Shown: positions 16,499 through 26,475 of the stretch, one piece after another | Numbering within the stretch: position 1 is the stretch's first letter | Layout: each line of letters opens with the position of its first letter | From: Sphingobacterium sp. | Lineage (GTDB): Bacteria; Bacteroidota; Bacteroidia; Sphingobacteriales; Sphingobacteriaceae | DNA: 64,000 nucleotides | Reading direction: 5' to 3' | Assembly (NCBI GenBank): GCA_031286695.1 | Contig: JAITTY010000005.1 | Span: 372,001 to 436,000 of the forward strand | The notes under the pieces: generated by a model | Database searches by the model: none | Told to the model about the DNA's origin: nothing | Seen by the model: only the letters and a program-made list of their open reading frames with translations | Position numbers and translations under genes: made by a program

Positions 16499-17509
16499 CT
16501 AGTTGCTTGTATAAGTTGTTGTCAAAACTTCTTCTCCTTTTTTGCCATAAGCCACAAAATCAATATCAAGTTGACTACCCGACAAACGCACCTCTTTAGC
16601 CACGAAATAATGGGTACCAAGATGATCAGCCAGGTAACGCACGTGTGTGCTGGTCGATATATTTTGATTAACACTAAATGGAAAAAATGACAATGCGTTG
16701 TGACCTACTGTTACAGCTGTCTGATAACTATTGTTTTCCTTTTTAAAATATGTCCAAAAAACATGAAAAGGTTGTAATGCCTTGGTAGATACATCTCGAT
16801 TAAAGGGGTCATTCCGACGAAAAGTAGTCAATAAGGAGGATAGTATTGCCGAATTTGTCCATATTGTTGATGCTATTTTAGTTTTATTTTGATCAACGAT
16901 ATCAAGTGCAATTGCTTTTGTTGGATTCAGAAAGTTCTGCTGCCATTTATTGGTATCGTCCAGATTGAAATAGCGGTATTCATCAGCCCATTTCCAGTCT
17001 TTAGGGCGTCTAAATAATTGATAGGTTGCTCCCCCTTCTTGTTGGTATACTCCGCCACTACGGTAGCATTGCAGGGTGATCGTATCTTTGGACACGTTCA
17101 TTACTTTAAAAATATGATCTGTAAGGTCAGAACCTTCTGCCCCGATCCGGTATAATGCACTGATCAATGAACCCGTACTAAATGTGAGCAAGGGTTGTGC
17201 GGTACCTTTTCCTATTTCAAAATAGGTTGGCGCAGCATTGGACAGTCCATAGACTGTACGTATGGCAACTGTATTTTTAACAGTATCAAACTTCATGACA
17301 ATAGGTGTATAGGCCACTTCGCTCAAACTACTTTTGACCATCATGACCCAACCATCTGTTGCATTTTGCAAGCCAGACTTCAGATCAGAAATAAGAGCTG
17401 CTTGCCGTTCTTCTGCGTCAGATACCGAACGTGTCAGGTGATCTTTTTCACAGCTAGAAAATAACAGTACTAAAACTCCCCAAACGATTATTTTTATCCT
17501 TGTATTCAT
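16499..17509 (-). CDS. DUF4302-type lipoprotein
   Basis: A protein of 336 residues with a lipobox Cys near residue 20 (VLLFSSCEKD). Segments such as LKSGLQNATDGWVMM and HYFVAKEVRLSG fit the DUF4302 family, which in Bacteroidota is usually encoded beside SusC/SusD and a HExxH lipoprotein, as it is here. It starts 2 bp after the stop of the metallohydrolase gene. It probably helps capture the substrate on the outer membrane; the ligand is unknown. Confidence 0.8.
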   Translation of the reverse strand: MNTRIKIIVWGVLVLLFSSCEKDHLTRSVSDAEERQAALISDLKSGLQNATDGWVMMVKSSLSEVAYTPIVMKFDTVKNTVAIRTVYGLSNAAPTYFEIGKGTAQPLLTFSTGSLISALYRIGAEGSDLTDHIFKVMNVSKDTITLQCYRSGGVYQQEGGATYQLFRRPKDWKWADEYRYFNLDDTNKWQQNFLNPTKAIALDIVDQNKTKIASTIWTNSAILSSLLTTFRRNDPFNRDVSTKALQPFHVFWTYFKKENNSYQTAVTVGHNALSFFPFSVNQNISTSTHVRYLADHLGTHYFVAKEVRLSGSQLDIDFVAYGKKGEEVLTTTYTSN

Positions 17510-17511
17510 TT

Positions 17512-18381
17512 TTAATAGACCGTTTTATAGATGACAGAATCAATGACCTCATGCAAACGATGTAGATCCATTCCCTTATCAAGATAATATTGATGAACCA
17601 TATTGTACTTCGTTTCCAATTTAGGATTAGCTTTGACAATTGCGGCAATAGCTTGCTTATTGTTCATGACCATCGACTCGACTGATGTCGCAAAATCTTC
17701 TTCTGGCGCATAGCCCCCATAAGGTAAGAAAAAACCATCCGCATTGGCCTGTGCAGTATATTTGCTGCTATAGTTAAGTCCGTAATACTCCCCTTGCGAT
17801 ATGCGATCGTACTGATATCCACGACCGTATTTGTGATCTTGCTGATGCGCATGCTCATGATAGATCGTTGCCATCAGCTGCCGCAATGCTGTTTTATTCG
17901 TCTTATCAAAATTATTGATGCCACCTATTCCCAAGCGATAAAACTGTGCATTGAGCCCTGCACCAGCCGCTGCTCCGGCAACGGTGATATCGTTAAAATG
18001 TACATAGCCCCCCACCATGACAAACTCGATGGGAGTTTCTTTCTCAAAATAGACCGGAAAGTTTTCTTTCAATGGTTTAAGCCAAAAGCCCCGTAATACA
18101 ATTCGTGTATATTCAAGTGCCTTCTCATAGTTTGGTGGCACAAAAAATGTTGTTCCATCTAAAATACGGGGCGTGTACTCGTAAATTATCTTGACCCCAT
18201 ACGTACGGTAGATGCTGTCACATAATGAATCAAGGCGATTCCATTTGTCGGGAGATTTGCTTTGGACAGCAAAATAATCCACGTAGGATGGCGGTGCTAT
18301 CGTTTCTTCTTTCTGACAGGCAAGCAGTGTGCAAAATATGCCCAAAAGGAATCGTTTTTTACGTATAAATATGTTCATCAT
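17512..18381 (-). CDS. Substrate import-associated zinc metallohydrolase lipoprotein
   Basis: A protein of 289 residues. The lipobox is at Cys22 (CTLLACQK). The zinc motif HEHAH (His175, Glu176, His179) fits HExxH, and a Glu in EEDFATSVESMV around residue 230 could be the third ligand. This matches the family of HExxH lipoproteins encoded with SusC/SusD pairs and DUF4302 proteins. It likely acts on the substrate at the cell surface before import. It lies 11 bp after susD. Confidence 0.85.
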   Translation of the reverse strand: MMNIFIRKKRFLLGIFCTLLACQKEETIAPPSYVDYFAVQSKSPDKWNRLDSLCDSIYRTYGVKIIYEYTPRILDGTTFFVPPNYEKALEYTRIVLRGFWLKPLKENFPVYFEKETPIEFVMVGGYVHFNDITVAGAAAGAGLNAQFYRLGIGGINNFDKTNKTALRQLMATIYHEHAHQQDHKYGRGYQYDRISQGEYYGLNYSSKYTAQANADGFFLPYGGYAPEEDFATSVESMVMNNKQAIAAIVKANPKLETKYNMVHQYYLDKGMDLHRLHEVIDSVIYKTVY

Positions 18382-18392
18382 TTCCTGTTTTT

Positions 18393-19835
18393 CTAGCGCG
18401 GATTTAATTCATTTTCCAATACCGGGTTACCAATTCTTGCAGTCAACGGAATTTGTATTGCTTTACGGGGATCATCTGCTGTGAGTACCGCATCGGGTGT
18501 TGGACTTGTACGTACCAAACGATGGCTTACAGAAAGCCCCAATCGCTTAATATCATACCAGCGCATGCCCTGACCTAAAAACTCTTTTCGACGTTGGTCA
18601 AGTACAAGATCTTCCAGTTCTTCGAGACTAAGGGTACTGGCGTCCAAAATGCTGAATGGTGTAATCCGCTTTTTGCGCAGCTGTTCTACTGTTTCCAGCG
18701 CAGCCATCCGGTTAGGTACGGTTTGCTTTAGTAATGCTTCGGCCCGGTTGAGCAGTACTTCTTCATTTGTAAAACATTCGTAACGTGCTACGCCAACATT
18801 AGGCTGATTAGGCTGTTGCGCATATTTCACATAGTTGGTAATGCTATCTATTACGGTGCCCCCCGCACTAAAAAGTCCAAAACGGAGATCATTTTTTGGA
18901 AATCCATAATACAATTGATGACTCGGATAAAATCCACAGAGTCTAAATCCTGTTGGTCTCGTTAAAAAAGATTCGCTTTGACTAGCCAAAAGAATATTTT
19001 TATGTGTGGCTGGATTCATAAATTCCTGCGCAAAATAAGCGATATCATAACTTTTCCAGACTTGTATGTCTGCTGTTAGATCTCGGATCTGCCCTCCTGA
19101 AATTTGTAGTGAACGATCGGCATAGGAAATACATTGCTCCCATTTCTCCTGGTAGAGATATAAACGACAAAAGAAGGCGTACACAGAAGCTAGGGAAAAA
19201 TGATACGGATTGGCGGATAGAAATGTAGCGTTTTTCTCCATCAATTGTTGCCCTTGTTTCATATCAGACTCAATCTGCTCATATACTTGAGCTACAGTCG
19301 CCCGATGAAAGCTTGGTTTGCTTTCTGTCGGAACATCAAGTATCAATGGCACACCCGGATCACTACCTGAGGTCTGTACATTGTAATGTTTTGAGAATAG
19401 ATTCACCAAAGAGAAATAAGCATAGGCCCGTACACATAAAGCTTCGCCTAAAAGGGCCTCTTTTTCTACCGTTTCACCTTGCGTTTTCATCACTTCTGCG
19501 ATAACGGTATTGGCCAAATAAATCTTTTCATAATAATGCGCATAAGCTGCGGCTGGAGTAGCCCTGACGCCCTCTTCATAATCATCCTCCCAAAGATATA
19601 GCGGTACATAGGTAGGAATCAGATTGGCCTGAATCGAACCTGCATAATGGTGATAGTCGTCGGTTAAGATATCAGTAAATAAATCCTGACGCTCTGGATA
19701 GGCTTGCGAAAGCAGAGCTCGATAATCGGAAAGGGCACTAAGCTCCACCCGACTGTCGTAGGGCTCGTCTAACACATGCGAACAGGAAATTTGTAGTAGT
19801 ACGCATAGCAGCAGCAAATAATATAGTTTTCTCAT
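18393..19835 (-). CDS. susD-like: SusD/RagB-family outer-membrane lipoprotein
   Basis: A protein of 480 residues with a lipobox at Cys19 (LLQISCSH). Helical TPR-like repeats and the N-terminal SusD region (RAYAYFSLVNLFSKHY) are recognisable, and the C-terminal part has RRKEFLGQGMRWYDIKRLG, a hallmark of the family. It is the lid and ligand-binding partner of the SusC channel encoded 30 bp upstream. The substrate cannot be read from the sequence; the two proteases that follow suggest peptides or a protein complex. Confidence 0.95.
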   Translation of the reverse strand: MRKLYYLLLLCVLLQISCSHVLDEPYDSRVELSALSDYRALLSQAYPERQDLFTDILTDDYHHYAGSIQANLIPTYVPLYLWEDDYEEGVRATPAAAYAHYYEKIYLANTVIAEVMKTQGETVEKEALLGEALCVRAYAYFSLVNLFSKHYNVQTSGSDPGVPLILDVPTESKPSFHRATVAQVYEQIESDMKQGQQLMEKNATFLSANPYHFSLASVYAFFCRLYLYQEKWEQCISYADRSLQISGGQIRDLTADIQVWKSYDIAYFAQEFMNPATHKNILLASQSESFLTRPTGFRLCGFYPSHQLYYGFPKNDLRFGLFSAGGTVIDSITNYVKYAQQPNQPNVGVARYECFTNEEVLLNRAEALLKQTVPNRMAALETVEQLRKKRITPFSILDASTLSLEELEDLVLDQRRKEFLGQGMRWYDIKRLGLSVSHRLVRTSPTPDAVLTADDPRKAIQIPLTARIGNPVLENELNPR

Positions 19836-19865
19836 TGCTAAAACAATCTTTCTTATTTCTAAATA

Positions 19866-22800
19866 TTAAAATCCAGCTGTAATTCGTAAAGAATAGCTTA
19901 CGGGGTTCGGTAGGGCCACACCGGTAAGCAACAATTCGGGATCCATCCCATTGAGCTTTTTACTGCCCCAGTATTTTAAATTATTACCCGATAAACTCAA
20001 TCGCGCTCTTTTTATTCCACCAACGCTCTTCAGTAGATCTGGTTGCAACTCATACGATAGCATCAATTCAGCAAGCCGCAGCACACTGGCATCAGCTACA
20101 CGCAGGTCACTCCTATTGTACGCGAGTTCGTCAATCTGCGACACGGTGGCTAAGTGAAGACGTTCGATACTACTCAGGATACCCGGGATATCGGTATAGG
20201 ATTCATCCCCAGGTCCACGCCAACGATAAGCCAGATCTGCAGGACTAGATACATTATCGCTATAACTACGTGCCGCAATAGGCTGCATAAACACATGATT
20301 TCCATGGGAAAAAGTAAAGAATATGCGCATTTCGAATCCTTTATACCCAATTGTATTTGAAAATGAACCTGTACCCAAGGGTTGCCGCGAACCAATATAG
20401 CGGATAAGTCCTCGGTCTTGCGCGCTGGGGCTTATACCTTGAACGCTCCGACCATTATTTGAAAAAACAGGCCGCCCATTGAGATCCAACTGGCTGTATT
20501 GATAGGCATAGAGGCCTTCAAGGGGGTAACCTTTTAGCGGATAACCATTGGCACGCGTTATCTGTGTCAGTAAGGATGATTGGAGCTCACCATCAGTGAC
20601 TCTATTGCGTACAAAACCATACACTCCTTGCATATTCCAATGCCAATCTGGCGATGAAAGTAAATTTTTTAAACCGATCGTAATATCAATGCCTGTATTT
20701 TTCATGGACGCGAAATTGATTACTTTGGTACCAAATCCTTCTTCGAGCGCGACCGCGGCTTCGCTGATGAGATCTTTATTTTTTCGCTGGTATGCTTCGG
20801 CAACAACATCAATTTTATTCCATAGCCCCACTTCTAAGGCTAAATTGCCTATATAATCTTTTTCCCAGCTCAGATTGTACAATTCTGGCGACAGGATGTC
20901 TATGATCTGTTCGCTATTGGCATTGTCCAAACGAACTTTTTGAAAGTACTTGGCATAGCGCTGTGGCGATGTTTGATAGGCATTACCACGCAAGGCGTAG
21001 CTTCCCCTTAGTTTTAGGTATTGCAACGCACCCGAAGCGAGCAGCGGCTGCATAAATGATTCGCGTTCGACATTCCACGAAAGTCCAAGGCTATAATTAG
21101 GCAGAAATTTTGAGCGAGCCCTTTTTCCAAACATATTGCTGGCATCTAAACGTCCGCCTGCTTCCAGATTATAGCGGTTTTTTAAAGCATACTGCGCGGA
21201 TACATAATAACCGATCAAATATTGATTTTTGAAGGTTTCCTCATAAAGCCGCTCTGCGGTCTGTGCGACTTGCATTAGTGCTAATTCGCTTGGGTTGATG
21301 GTGCCACTATCATAGTGTCGGTAGCCAATACCCTTCCTGTAGGTACGATCAGTGCGATCGTGGTTCCATTCGAAGCCCGCTGTAGCATCCAGGGCATGTA
21401 AGGCCCAATTCTTCTTGAAGTTGAGTGAATGCCTCATATGATACATCTTACCCCGGTATCGATTGGCATATAAAAATCCACCCTCGGGTAGTATGGTCTG
21501 ATAATATGCATAGGGATCTGTTGGATCGCGATAGAGCAACTCATTTTCTTCGCGCAGTACATCATTGTAGTCCACTCGATAAGCGTTGGCTACATTGGAT
21601 TTTTCAGTGACGATATGATCTGTATCTGAATGACTCGCCTGATAAGCTAGCGTTAATTCGTATCGAAGCGTCGGAAGCAGCTGGTAGCTTGGCCGCAATT
21701 GAAAACGTATTTCATTACTTTTTAGCTCAGTAAAGTTTTCTTTCAGCTCTTCAATAATATTAAACGGTGCATAATTATTGAGGTAGTATTTATAATTCCC
21801 GTCTGCCTGATAAGGGTACATCGCACGGCTGGCACTCATCGCATATATGGCCGGATTGATTTCAAAGTTACGTGTTACGTCAGAATAAAGCGTGCCGCTA
21901 TTATAAGTACCCGGTGCCAACTGATTGCGTGCACTCAAATTGGCATTGACGTCAATATGAAAAGCATCGGTCACTTGAATACCTGTCTGCAGATTTGCTG
22001 TAATCCGATCCATATCATAGCCTATTGCCTGACCGTCGTCTTTGGCATAGCTTCCCGACAGGTAATAGCTAACGCGTTTTTTTCCACCCGAGAACGAAAG
22101 GCTATGCTCCTGCAGGATATTATTTCGGAATAATGTACCAAACCAATCTGTATTCACCTGAGCCGAACGGTTGAGTTCCTCATAAGCCTGCTCTTGATTA
22201 ATTTCCCGTAGGGCATACCGTCTGTAAGCATCCGTAAAAGCTCCGGTCATACTTGGCCAATTGTTATTGGAGAAATAACCCCGGTCAAAAAGTTCTTTAT
22301 AGAGATCCATTTCCTGTGCAGCGTTCATCCGGTTGTATTTACTTATTGTCGGCTTTTGACCTATTGAGATGGCTGTATTAAAATTTACGGTAGGCTTACT
22401 TGCCGGTTTGCCAGTTTTGGTACGGATCGAAATAACACCATTAGCGGCTCTGGTACCATAGAGCGATGTTGCCGCACCATCTTTGAGGATAACGATATCT
22501 TCAATATCCTGCGCGTTGAGGCCCGCAATCGCAGACCCGAGCATCGACGCCGGATCACCCGAATACAACTGGCTAACGCTGACGTTTGCTGGCGATGTGA
22601 TAGGTACGCCATTGAGGACATAGAGGGGTTCCTGATTGGCACTTATGGAGGCATTTCCCCTGATCCGGATTTTTGGAGTTGACCCAAACGTTCCCGACAC
22701 ATTTTGTACGCTGACACCTGCAGCCGCGCCCTGCAACATGCGCGAAACATCAACGTAGCCCGATCGATCTATCGTTGCTTTCTCAACTTGGCTTACGGAT

Positions 22801-23207
22801 CCAGTAAATCGGCTTTTGTCCAATTTTTGATATCCCGTGACAACAACCTGCTCAAGTGACTGCGCATCGGGAGTTAAAATAATTTGTTGTGGTACCCTGT
22901 CTGCGGTATATTCTTGTGAGCTATAACCGACGTAAGATAATACAACAATTGATTCAGAGGAGCTGACCAGCAATCGGAATGTTCCATCCTGTGCAGATAC
23001 AACTCGATTCTTTGTACCCTTTTCCGTAATGGAAACTCCTGACAGCGAAACTCCATTGCCTGTTGTTATACGGGCGGATACACGATATTGTTGGTTATCT
23101 CCAATCAATGCTTTTGCACCCAAAGTAGGTGTCCCCGCCTGAACGAGGCTTATACAACAAGGTGCAATATGCAAAGCCCAAAGTATAAATATGCTATTTC
23201 TATTCAC
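19866..23207 (-). CDS. susC-like: SusC/RagA-family TonB-dependent outer-membrane transporter
   Basis: A protein of 1113 residues with a signal peptide. Residues about 50-120 are the carboxypeptidase-like domain (SGVSITEKGTKNRV). The TonB-box region and plug follow (LEQVVVTGYQKLDKS, LQGAAAGVSVQNVSGTFG, DGAATSLYGTRAANGVI), and the rest is a 22-strand-type barrel ending in LRITAGF. It has no STN domain, so unlike the receptor at 30165-33233 it should not signal to FecR itself. It pairs with the SusD gene after it. Confidence 0.95.
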   Translation of the reverse strand: MNRNSIFILWALHIAPCCISLVQAGTPTLGAKALIGDNQQYRVSARITTGNGVSLSGVSITEKGTKNRVVSAQDGTFRLLVSSSESIVVLSYVGYSSQEYTADRVPQQIILTPDAQSLEQVVVTGYQKLDKSRFTGSVSQVEKATIDRSGYVDVSRMLQGAAAGVSVQNVSGTFGSTPKIRIRGNASISANQEPLYVLNGVPITSPANVSVSQLYSGDPASMLGSAIAGLNAQDIEDIVILKDGAATSLYGTRAANGVISIRTKTGKPASKPTVNFNTAISIGQKPTISKYNRMNAAQEMDLYKELFDRGYFSNNNWPSMTGAFTDAYRRYALREINQEQAYEELNRSAQVNTDWFGTLFRNNILQEHSLSFSGGKKRVSYYLSGSYAKDDGQAIGYDMDRITANLQTGIQVTDAFHIDVNANLSARNQLAPGTYNSGTLYSDVTRNFEINPAIYAMSASRAMYPYQADGNYKYYLNNYAPFNIIEELKENFTELKSNEIRFQLRPSYQLLPTLRYELTLAYQASHSDTDHIVTEKSNVANAYRVDYNDVLREENELLYRDPTDPYAYYQTILPEGGFLYANRYRGKMYHMRHSLNFKKNWALHALDATAGFEWNHDRTDRTYRKGIGYRHYDSGTINPSELALMQVAQTAERLYEETFKNQYLIGYYVSAQYALKNRYNLEAGGRLDASNMFGKRARSKFLPNYSLGLSWNVERESFMQPLLASGALQYLKLRGSYALRGNAYQTSPQRYAKYFQKVRLDNANSEQIIDILSPELYNLSWEKDYIGNLALEVGLWNKIDVVAEAYQRKNKDLISEAAVALEEGFGTKVINFASMKNTGIDITIGLKNLLSSPDWHWNMQGVYGFVRNRVTDGELQSSLLTQITRANGYPLKGYPLEGLYAYQYSQLDLNGRPVFSNNGRSVQGISPSAQDRGLIRYIGSRQPLGTGSFSNTIGYKGFEMRIFFTFSHGNHVFMQPIAARSYSDNVSSPADLAYRWRGPGDESYTDIPGILSSIERLHLATVSQIDELAYNRSDLRVADASVLRLAELMLSYELQPDLLKSVGGIKRARLSLSGNNLKYWGSKKLNGMDPELLLTGVALPNPVSYSLRITAGF

Positions 23208-23276
23208 GTTATTTTTTATTCTATAGAGATTTTGAGTTTTTCACATTTTTGGATAAGCAGGGATTATTATCTCTGC

Positions 23277-23996
23277 CTATTCTTGATGGAGATGCTGCAA
23301 AATCTTAGACGCTCCGATGGGATTGTATCCCATGGCGATGCTTATCCTGTTGAGCAACTCAGTCGTCAGACCCGTCCCATAAATATCTTTCACCGGATTG
23401 CTTTCATAAAGCCGCAGCCAATCTTTCACTTCATCCGACTGTAGCTTTTCGCGGATCTGAAGTGCATCATCTTTTGTCTCAATTGTGCGAAGCGAACCAA
23501 ATACTTTCCATTGCGCATCGCAGAAATAAGTGGTAAAGAACAATTCTTTGTGGTCGATGAAGCTACTCACCGTACTGTCTAAAGCCTGTTCATTTAGCCC
23601 AATCGCAAGCTGTACTATCCCTACCTGCTGCCCATTCCCCTGATGTAAGGCAATGACCGAGAAACGGTCTTCCGGCAACGGATCTGCTGATAAGGGGATA
23701 CTGTCCAATCTTTCCAACGCGAGATACCATAAACTGTCTTTATGCTGTGATGTGCGGATCTTGTACTGTTTACTGACCTCCCATTCTAATGCAATGAGAT
23801 TTTTCGTTTGTGAAACATCATACAGCCGACCGTGCAGCCATTGCAAGGTGTCATTACGCTGTTGTAGCCTGCTGATTTCACCATCGGCAATAATGAAGGA
23901 ATAAGGCTTCTCCAATATAGTGGCTTGTTGCTGCGCATTGGATTTACTGCAAATATGCATAAGAAGCAGTATTGGTATATATCGTAATGATCTCAT
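23277..23996 (-). CDS. Secreted protein of unknown function upstream of susC
   Basis: A protein of 239 residues with a signal peptide ending ...CSKSNAQ. The body alternates short strands and helices; motifs such as WHGRLYDVSQTKNLIALEWEV and DHKELFFTTYFCDAQWKV resemble the periplasmic GLPGLI-like proteins only loosely, and the diagnostic motif is absent. It lies between the Fur-like gene and susC in the array, with gaps of about 70 bp. Function unknown. Confidence 0.65.
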   Translation of the reverse strand: MRSLRYIPILLLMHICSKSNAQQQATILEKPYSFIIADGEISRLQQRNDTLQWLHGRLYDVSQTKNLIALEWEVSKQYKIRTSQHKDSLWYLALERLDSIPLSADPLPEDRFSVIALHQGNGQQVGIVQLAIGLNEQALDSTVSSFIDHKELFFTTYFCDAQWKVFGSLRTIETKDDALQIREKLQSDEVKDWLRLYESNPVKDIYGTGLTTELLNRISIAMGYNPIGASKILQHLHQE

Positions 23997-24068
23997 TTCT
24001 TTCTATTTTTTTTGCCGCGCCTCCCGAACTAAACAGCTTCAATCTCGCTCGAAACAGCGAAAAACATG

Positions 24069-24326
24069 CTACTTCTTTATCCAGCTATAATATTTATCGC
24101 CTGCGTCTGAACCATGTAATTGTAACCAACCGAGCTCACATAATAATTTAATCGTAGAATAAACCGTCGCCCAGCTTACCAACTGTTTTGTACGAAGTTC
24201 CACATACAGGTCATCAATATTTGAAATGATATTTTTCTGCCAAAGATGTTTCATAATATGCACACGCTGAGTTGTCACACGATGCCCATGGCTTGTCAAA
24301 GAGGCTATCAATATTTCCATATTCAT
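24069..24326 (-). CDS. Minimal Fur-family protein (DNA-binding domain only)
   Basis: I choose the ATG at 24326 (MNMEILIASLTSHGHRVTTQR); one at 24359 would add eleven residues. The 85 residues cover only the winged helix of Fur: GHRVTTQRVHIMKHLW, then WATVYSTIKLLCELGW. The usual C-terminal dimerisation and metal-binding domain, with its His-rich sites, is missing. The next gene starts 73 bp after the stop, so there is no room for it. It could act as a metal-blind regulator or compete with a full-length Fur. It sits in the middle of the TonB array. Confidence 0.75.
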   Translation of the reverse strand: MNMEILIASLTSHGHRVTTQRVHIMKHLWQKNIISNIDDLYVELRTKQLVSWATVYSTIKLLCELGWLQLHGSDAGDKYYSWIKK

Positions 24327-24394
24327 TTTTCTATATTTTATTTCATCCGGGAAAAACAACTTTAATTTCCCCCGGATGAATAATTTTTAAACAA

Positions 24395-25039
24395 TTACCA
24401 ATTTCCACCATTCGGTATATCACCGACACCGGCTCCAGGATTTACCTCGCCCGCACCAACGGTAACTTTATACGTAACCAACACCGAGGGCTGCTCTTTT
24501 ACCTTAGCTGTTATTGTCGCCTCGCCGACATTGCGTGCTGTTACTACGCCTTGCTCATTGACAGAGGCAATAGTTTCTGCCGAACTGGTCCATTGCAACG
24601 TATAGGTAGCTCCTTCAGGAGATACGGTCGGTTTAAGCGTCTCTGTCGCCCCTATCTCGAGGGTTCCGGTGGCTTTATCTAGCGTCATTGTAAAGCTTTT
24701 GACTGTAACAACCGTGGCTGCCGCAATTTTTTGCGCTTCCCCATTTTCATACACCTGTGCTCGTATATTTGCTGTGCCGGCTGCAACTGCGGTCACCTTG
24801 CCATTCTGATCTACCGTAGCAACCGCCTCGTTATCGCTACTCCATGTCAACTGATAAGCACGCGTCACATTAGCAGGAGAAGTTGTTGCTGTTAGCTGTG
24901 CTGTATTTGCGACTGCGAGGCTTAAGGTGCCTGGCAATGACAATTGCTGGATTCCGACCTGCGCCGTGTCTTCACTTTTGCTACAAGACATGCCCATCAA
25001 TAGCATCAGGCAAGCCACTGTATATATTATTTTTTTCAT
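24395..25039 (-). CDS. Lipoprotein with two bacterial Ig-like (Big2) domains
   Basis: A protein of 214 residues with a lipobox Cys near residue 19 (LMGMSCSK). Two Big2-type repeats are visible: WSSDNEAVATVDQNGKVTAV with AAGTANIRAQV, and WTSSAETIASVNEQGVVTA with VGEATITAKV. The C-terminus is Gly/Pro/Asn-rich (EVNPGAGVGDIPNGGNW). Such domains extend surface proteins or bind ligands. It lies in the array after a hairpin at 25092-25118. Confidence 0.8.
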   Translation of the reverse strand: MKKIIYTVACLMLLMGMSCSKSEDTAQVGIQQLSLPGTLSLAVANTAQLTATTSPANVTRAYQLTWSSDNEAVATVDQNGKVTAVAAGTANIRAQVYENGEAQKIAAATVVTVKSFTMTLDKATGTLEIGATETLKPTVSPEGATYTLQWTSSAETIASVNEQGVVTARNVGEATITAKVKEQPSVLVTYKVTVGAGEVNPGAGVGDIPNGGNW

Positions 25040-25091
25040 TGTATGTATCCTTTAAAAATATCTTTATTTTATTCTATCCTGCCAATCTAAA

Positions 25092-25118
25092 CGGCGGGAT
25101 TGCAGGAAATCCCCGCCG
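25092..25118 (-). terminator. Strong hairpin inside the array (possible attenuator)
   Basis: CGGCGGG and CCCGCCG form a 7-bp GC-only stem around a 13-base loop, followed on the minus strand by a short T-rich stretch. It lies in the 146-bp gap between the DUF4876 and Big2 lipoprotein genes, the widest gap in the array, and may end or damp transcription there. Confidence 0.5.
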
Positions 25119-25185
25119 CTGAAATATCGTTTGAAAACAACCTATTCGGATGCCTAAGGATAAGGTGTTTCAAAAAACGATTAGG

Positions 25186-26400
25186 TTAAGGCGCAACTGC
25201 CGTGCTGCCACCATATGTAAAGTCGTTCGTCGAATTATTGGTATCTTGTAAAATATTTCCCACTTTTTTACGTTTTACACTCTTACCAAAACGGCCATTA
25301 TCGGCATTGATACCAGTATACCCTGCATCAATAGTATTGTAAAGCGTATTCCACTCCCAATTGCCAGTCGGACTTAGATTGACGCCATCTGCAATCCAAC
25401 TATTCGGGAAAGCATAGGTATTGACCACCACCATTGGGTTAGTTCCTGCAGTATCGCCCGGTCTTGGATAAGTTGGTCCATACTTATAGTTTTGCAAAAA
25501 GTCAGCTTTTGTCGTACCTAAATAACCGATAGCATAGCTGCGGAAACCTCTATTATGCAACACCCATATTGCTGGTGTATAGCTGAATATAATTTCCAAA
25601 TTAGCGACCTGCGGATTATCCAGATCATTACCCGCTCCTGGACTATACCATTCAAAATCAGCACCTGAGAGATCCAGACCGCCGGAATGGTCTTGCGCCT
25701 GATTAACGAGGCTTATATATCCATTATTTCGCGGAATAGGGTCAGCATTATCACCTATCTGCCAGATCGCATTAATCGCAAAAGCCGTGTCGATAATGGA
25801 AGGGGTATATACGCGCTGTGTGGTATTTAAAAAAGAGCCCTCCATAATAACAAGTCCACTTGGATCAACATTTACCGCAGCAGTATTGGTAATTTTGAAG
25901 AATTGGTCACGAATACTGGTACCTGAACCCGGGAAATAGATCTCCTCGATTTTTAAATCGGCAAATGGGTTGGCAGAAAGGGTCAACAAAGCAGCCGAAT
26001 TTGCTGCACTACGGAACGAAGGACCGACTTTCTGAATCGCACTAACACGTGTATTCTTTTCTTTGCCTTTGACATTTTGTTTGATATAACCGGAGATCTC
26101 CGCTTCATAAGATCCTTCGGGAAGTTCGGTTGTCAACGAAGTTGTAGACTGTGCATTTACCGTAAAGGTCTCTCCCGTAGCTGTATTTTTAAAAATAGCA
26201 CGTGCCCCCAAGAGCTCTTTACCTGCCAATTTAGGAGAGAGACTGAAATTTAAATTGTATGTTTTTAGATTGGCTTTTGCCAATGCTTCGGTCTGATCCA
26301 CCGCTTCGAGCGAAATAACATCTTTCTGACAGGATGTTACTGCCATTGTACTGACGAGCAGGCCTAATGCTGCTAAACGGAATAATTGATTTCTTTTCAT
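25186..26400 (-). CDS. DUF4876-type lipoprotein
   Basis: A protein of 404 residues with a lipobox at Cys24 (MAVTSCQK). After an N-terminal beta domain (residues about 45-115), the segment LKIEEIYFPGSG, then RDQFFKITN and LVIMEGSFLNT match the DUF4876 family, a surface lipoprotein usually encoded near STN-type TonB receptors and DUF6850 barrels, as it is here. The C-terminus contains FGKSVKRKKVG and FTYGGSTAVAP. The ligand is unknown. Confidence 0.8.
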   Translation of the reverse strand: MKRNQLFRLAALGLLVSTMAVTSCQKDVISLEAVDQTEALAKANLKTYNLNFSLSPKLAGKELLGARAIFKNTATGETFTVNAQSTTSLTTELPEGSYEAEISGYIKQNVKGKEKNTRVSAIQKVGPSFRSAANSAALLTLSANPFADLKIEEIYFPGSGTSIRDQFFKITNTAAVNVDPSGLVIMEGSFLNTTQRVYTPSIIDTAFAINAIWQIGDNADPIPRNNGYISLVNQAQDHSGGLDLSGADFEWYSPGAGNDLDNPQVANLEIIFSYTPAIWVLHNRGFRSYAIGYLGTTKADFLQNYKYGPTYPRPGDTAGTNPMVVVNTYAFPNSWIADGVNLSPTGNWEWNTLYNTIDAGYTGINADNGRFGKSVKRKKVGNILQDTNNSTNDFTYGGSTAVAP

Positions 26401-26475
26401 TTTTCTATATATATTACTGTTTCAGAAACATACTATCCTTGTGGCATCCGGAATAGTGTTTTTATTTACTTTCTA

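Noticed and set aside
23277..23996. Naming this protein a GLPGLI-family member
   Set aside because: Length and secretion fit, but the family's diagnostic motif is not present, so it is left as unknown.
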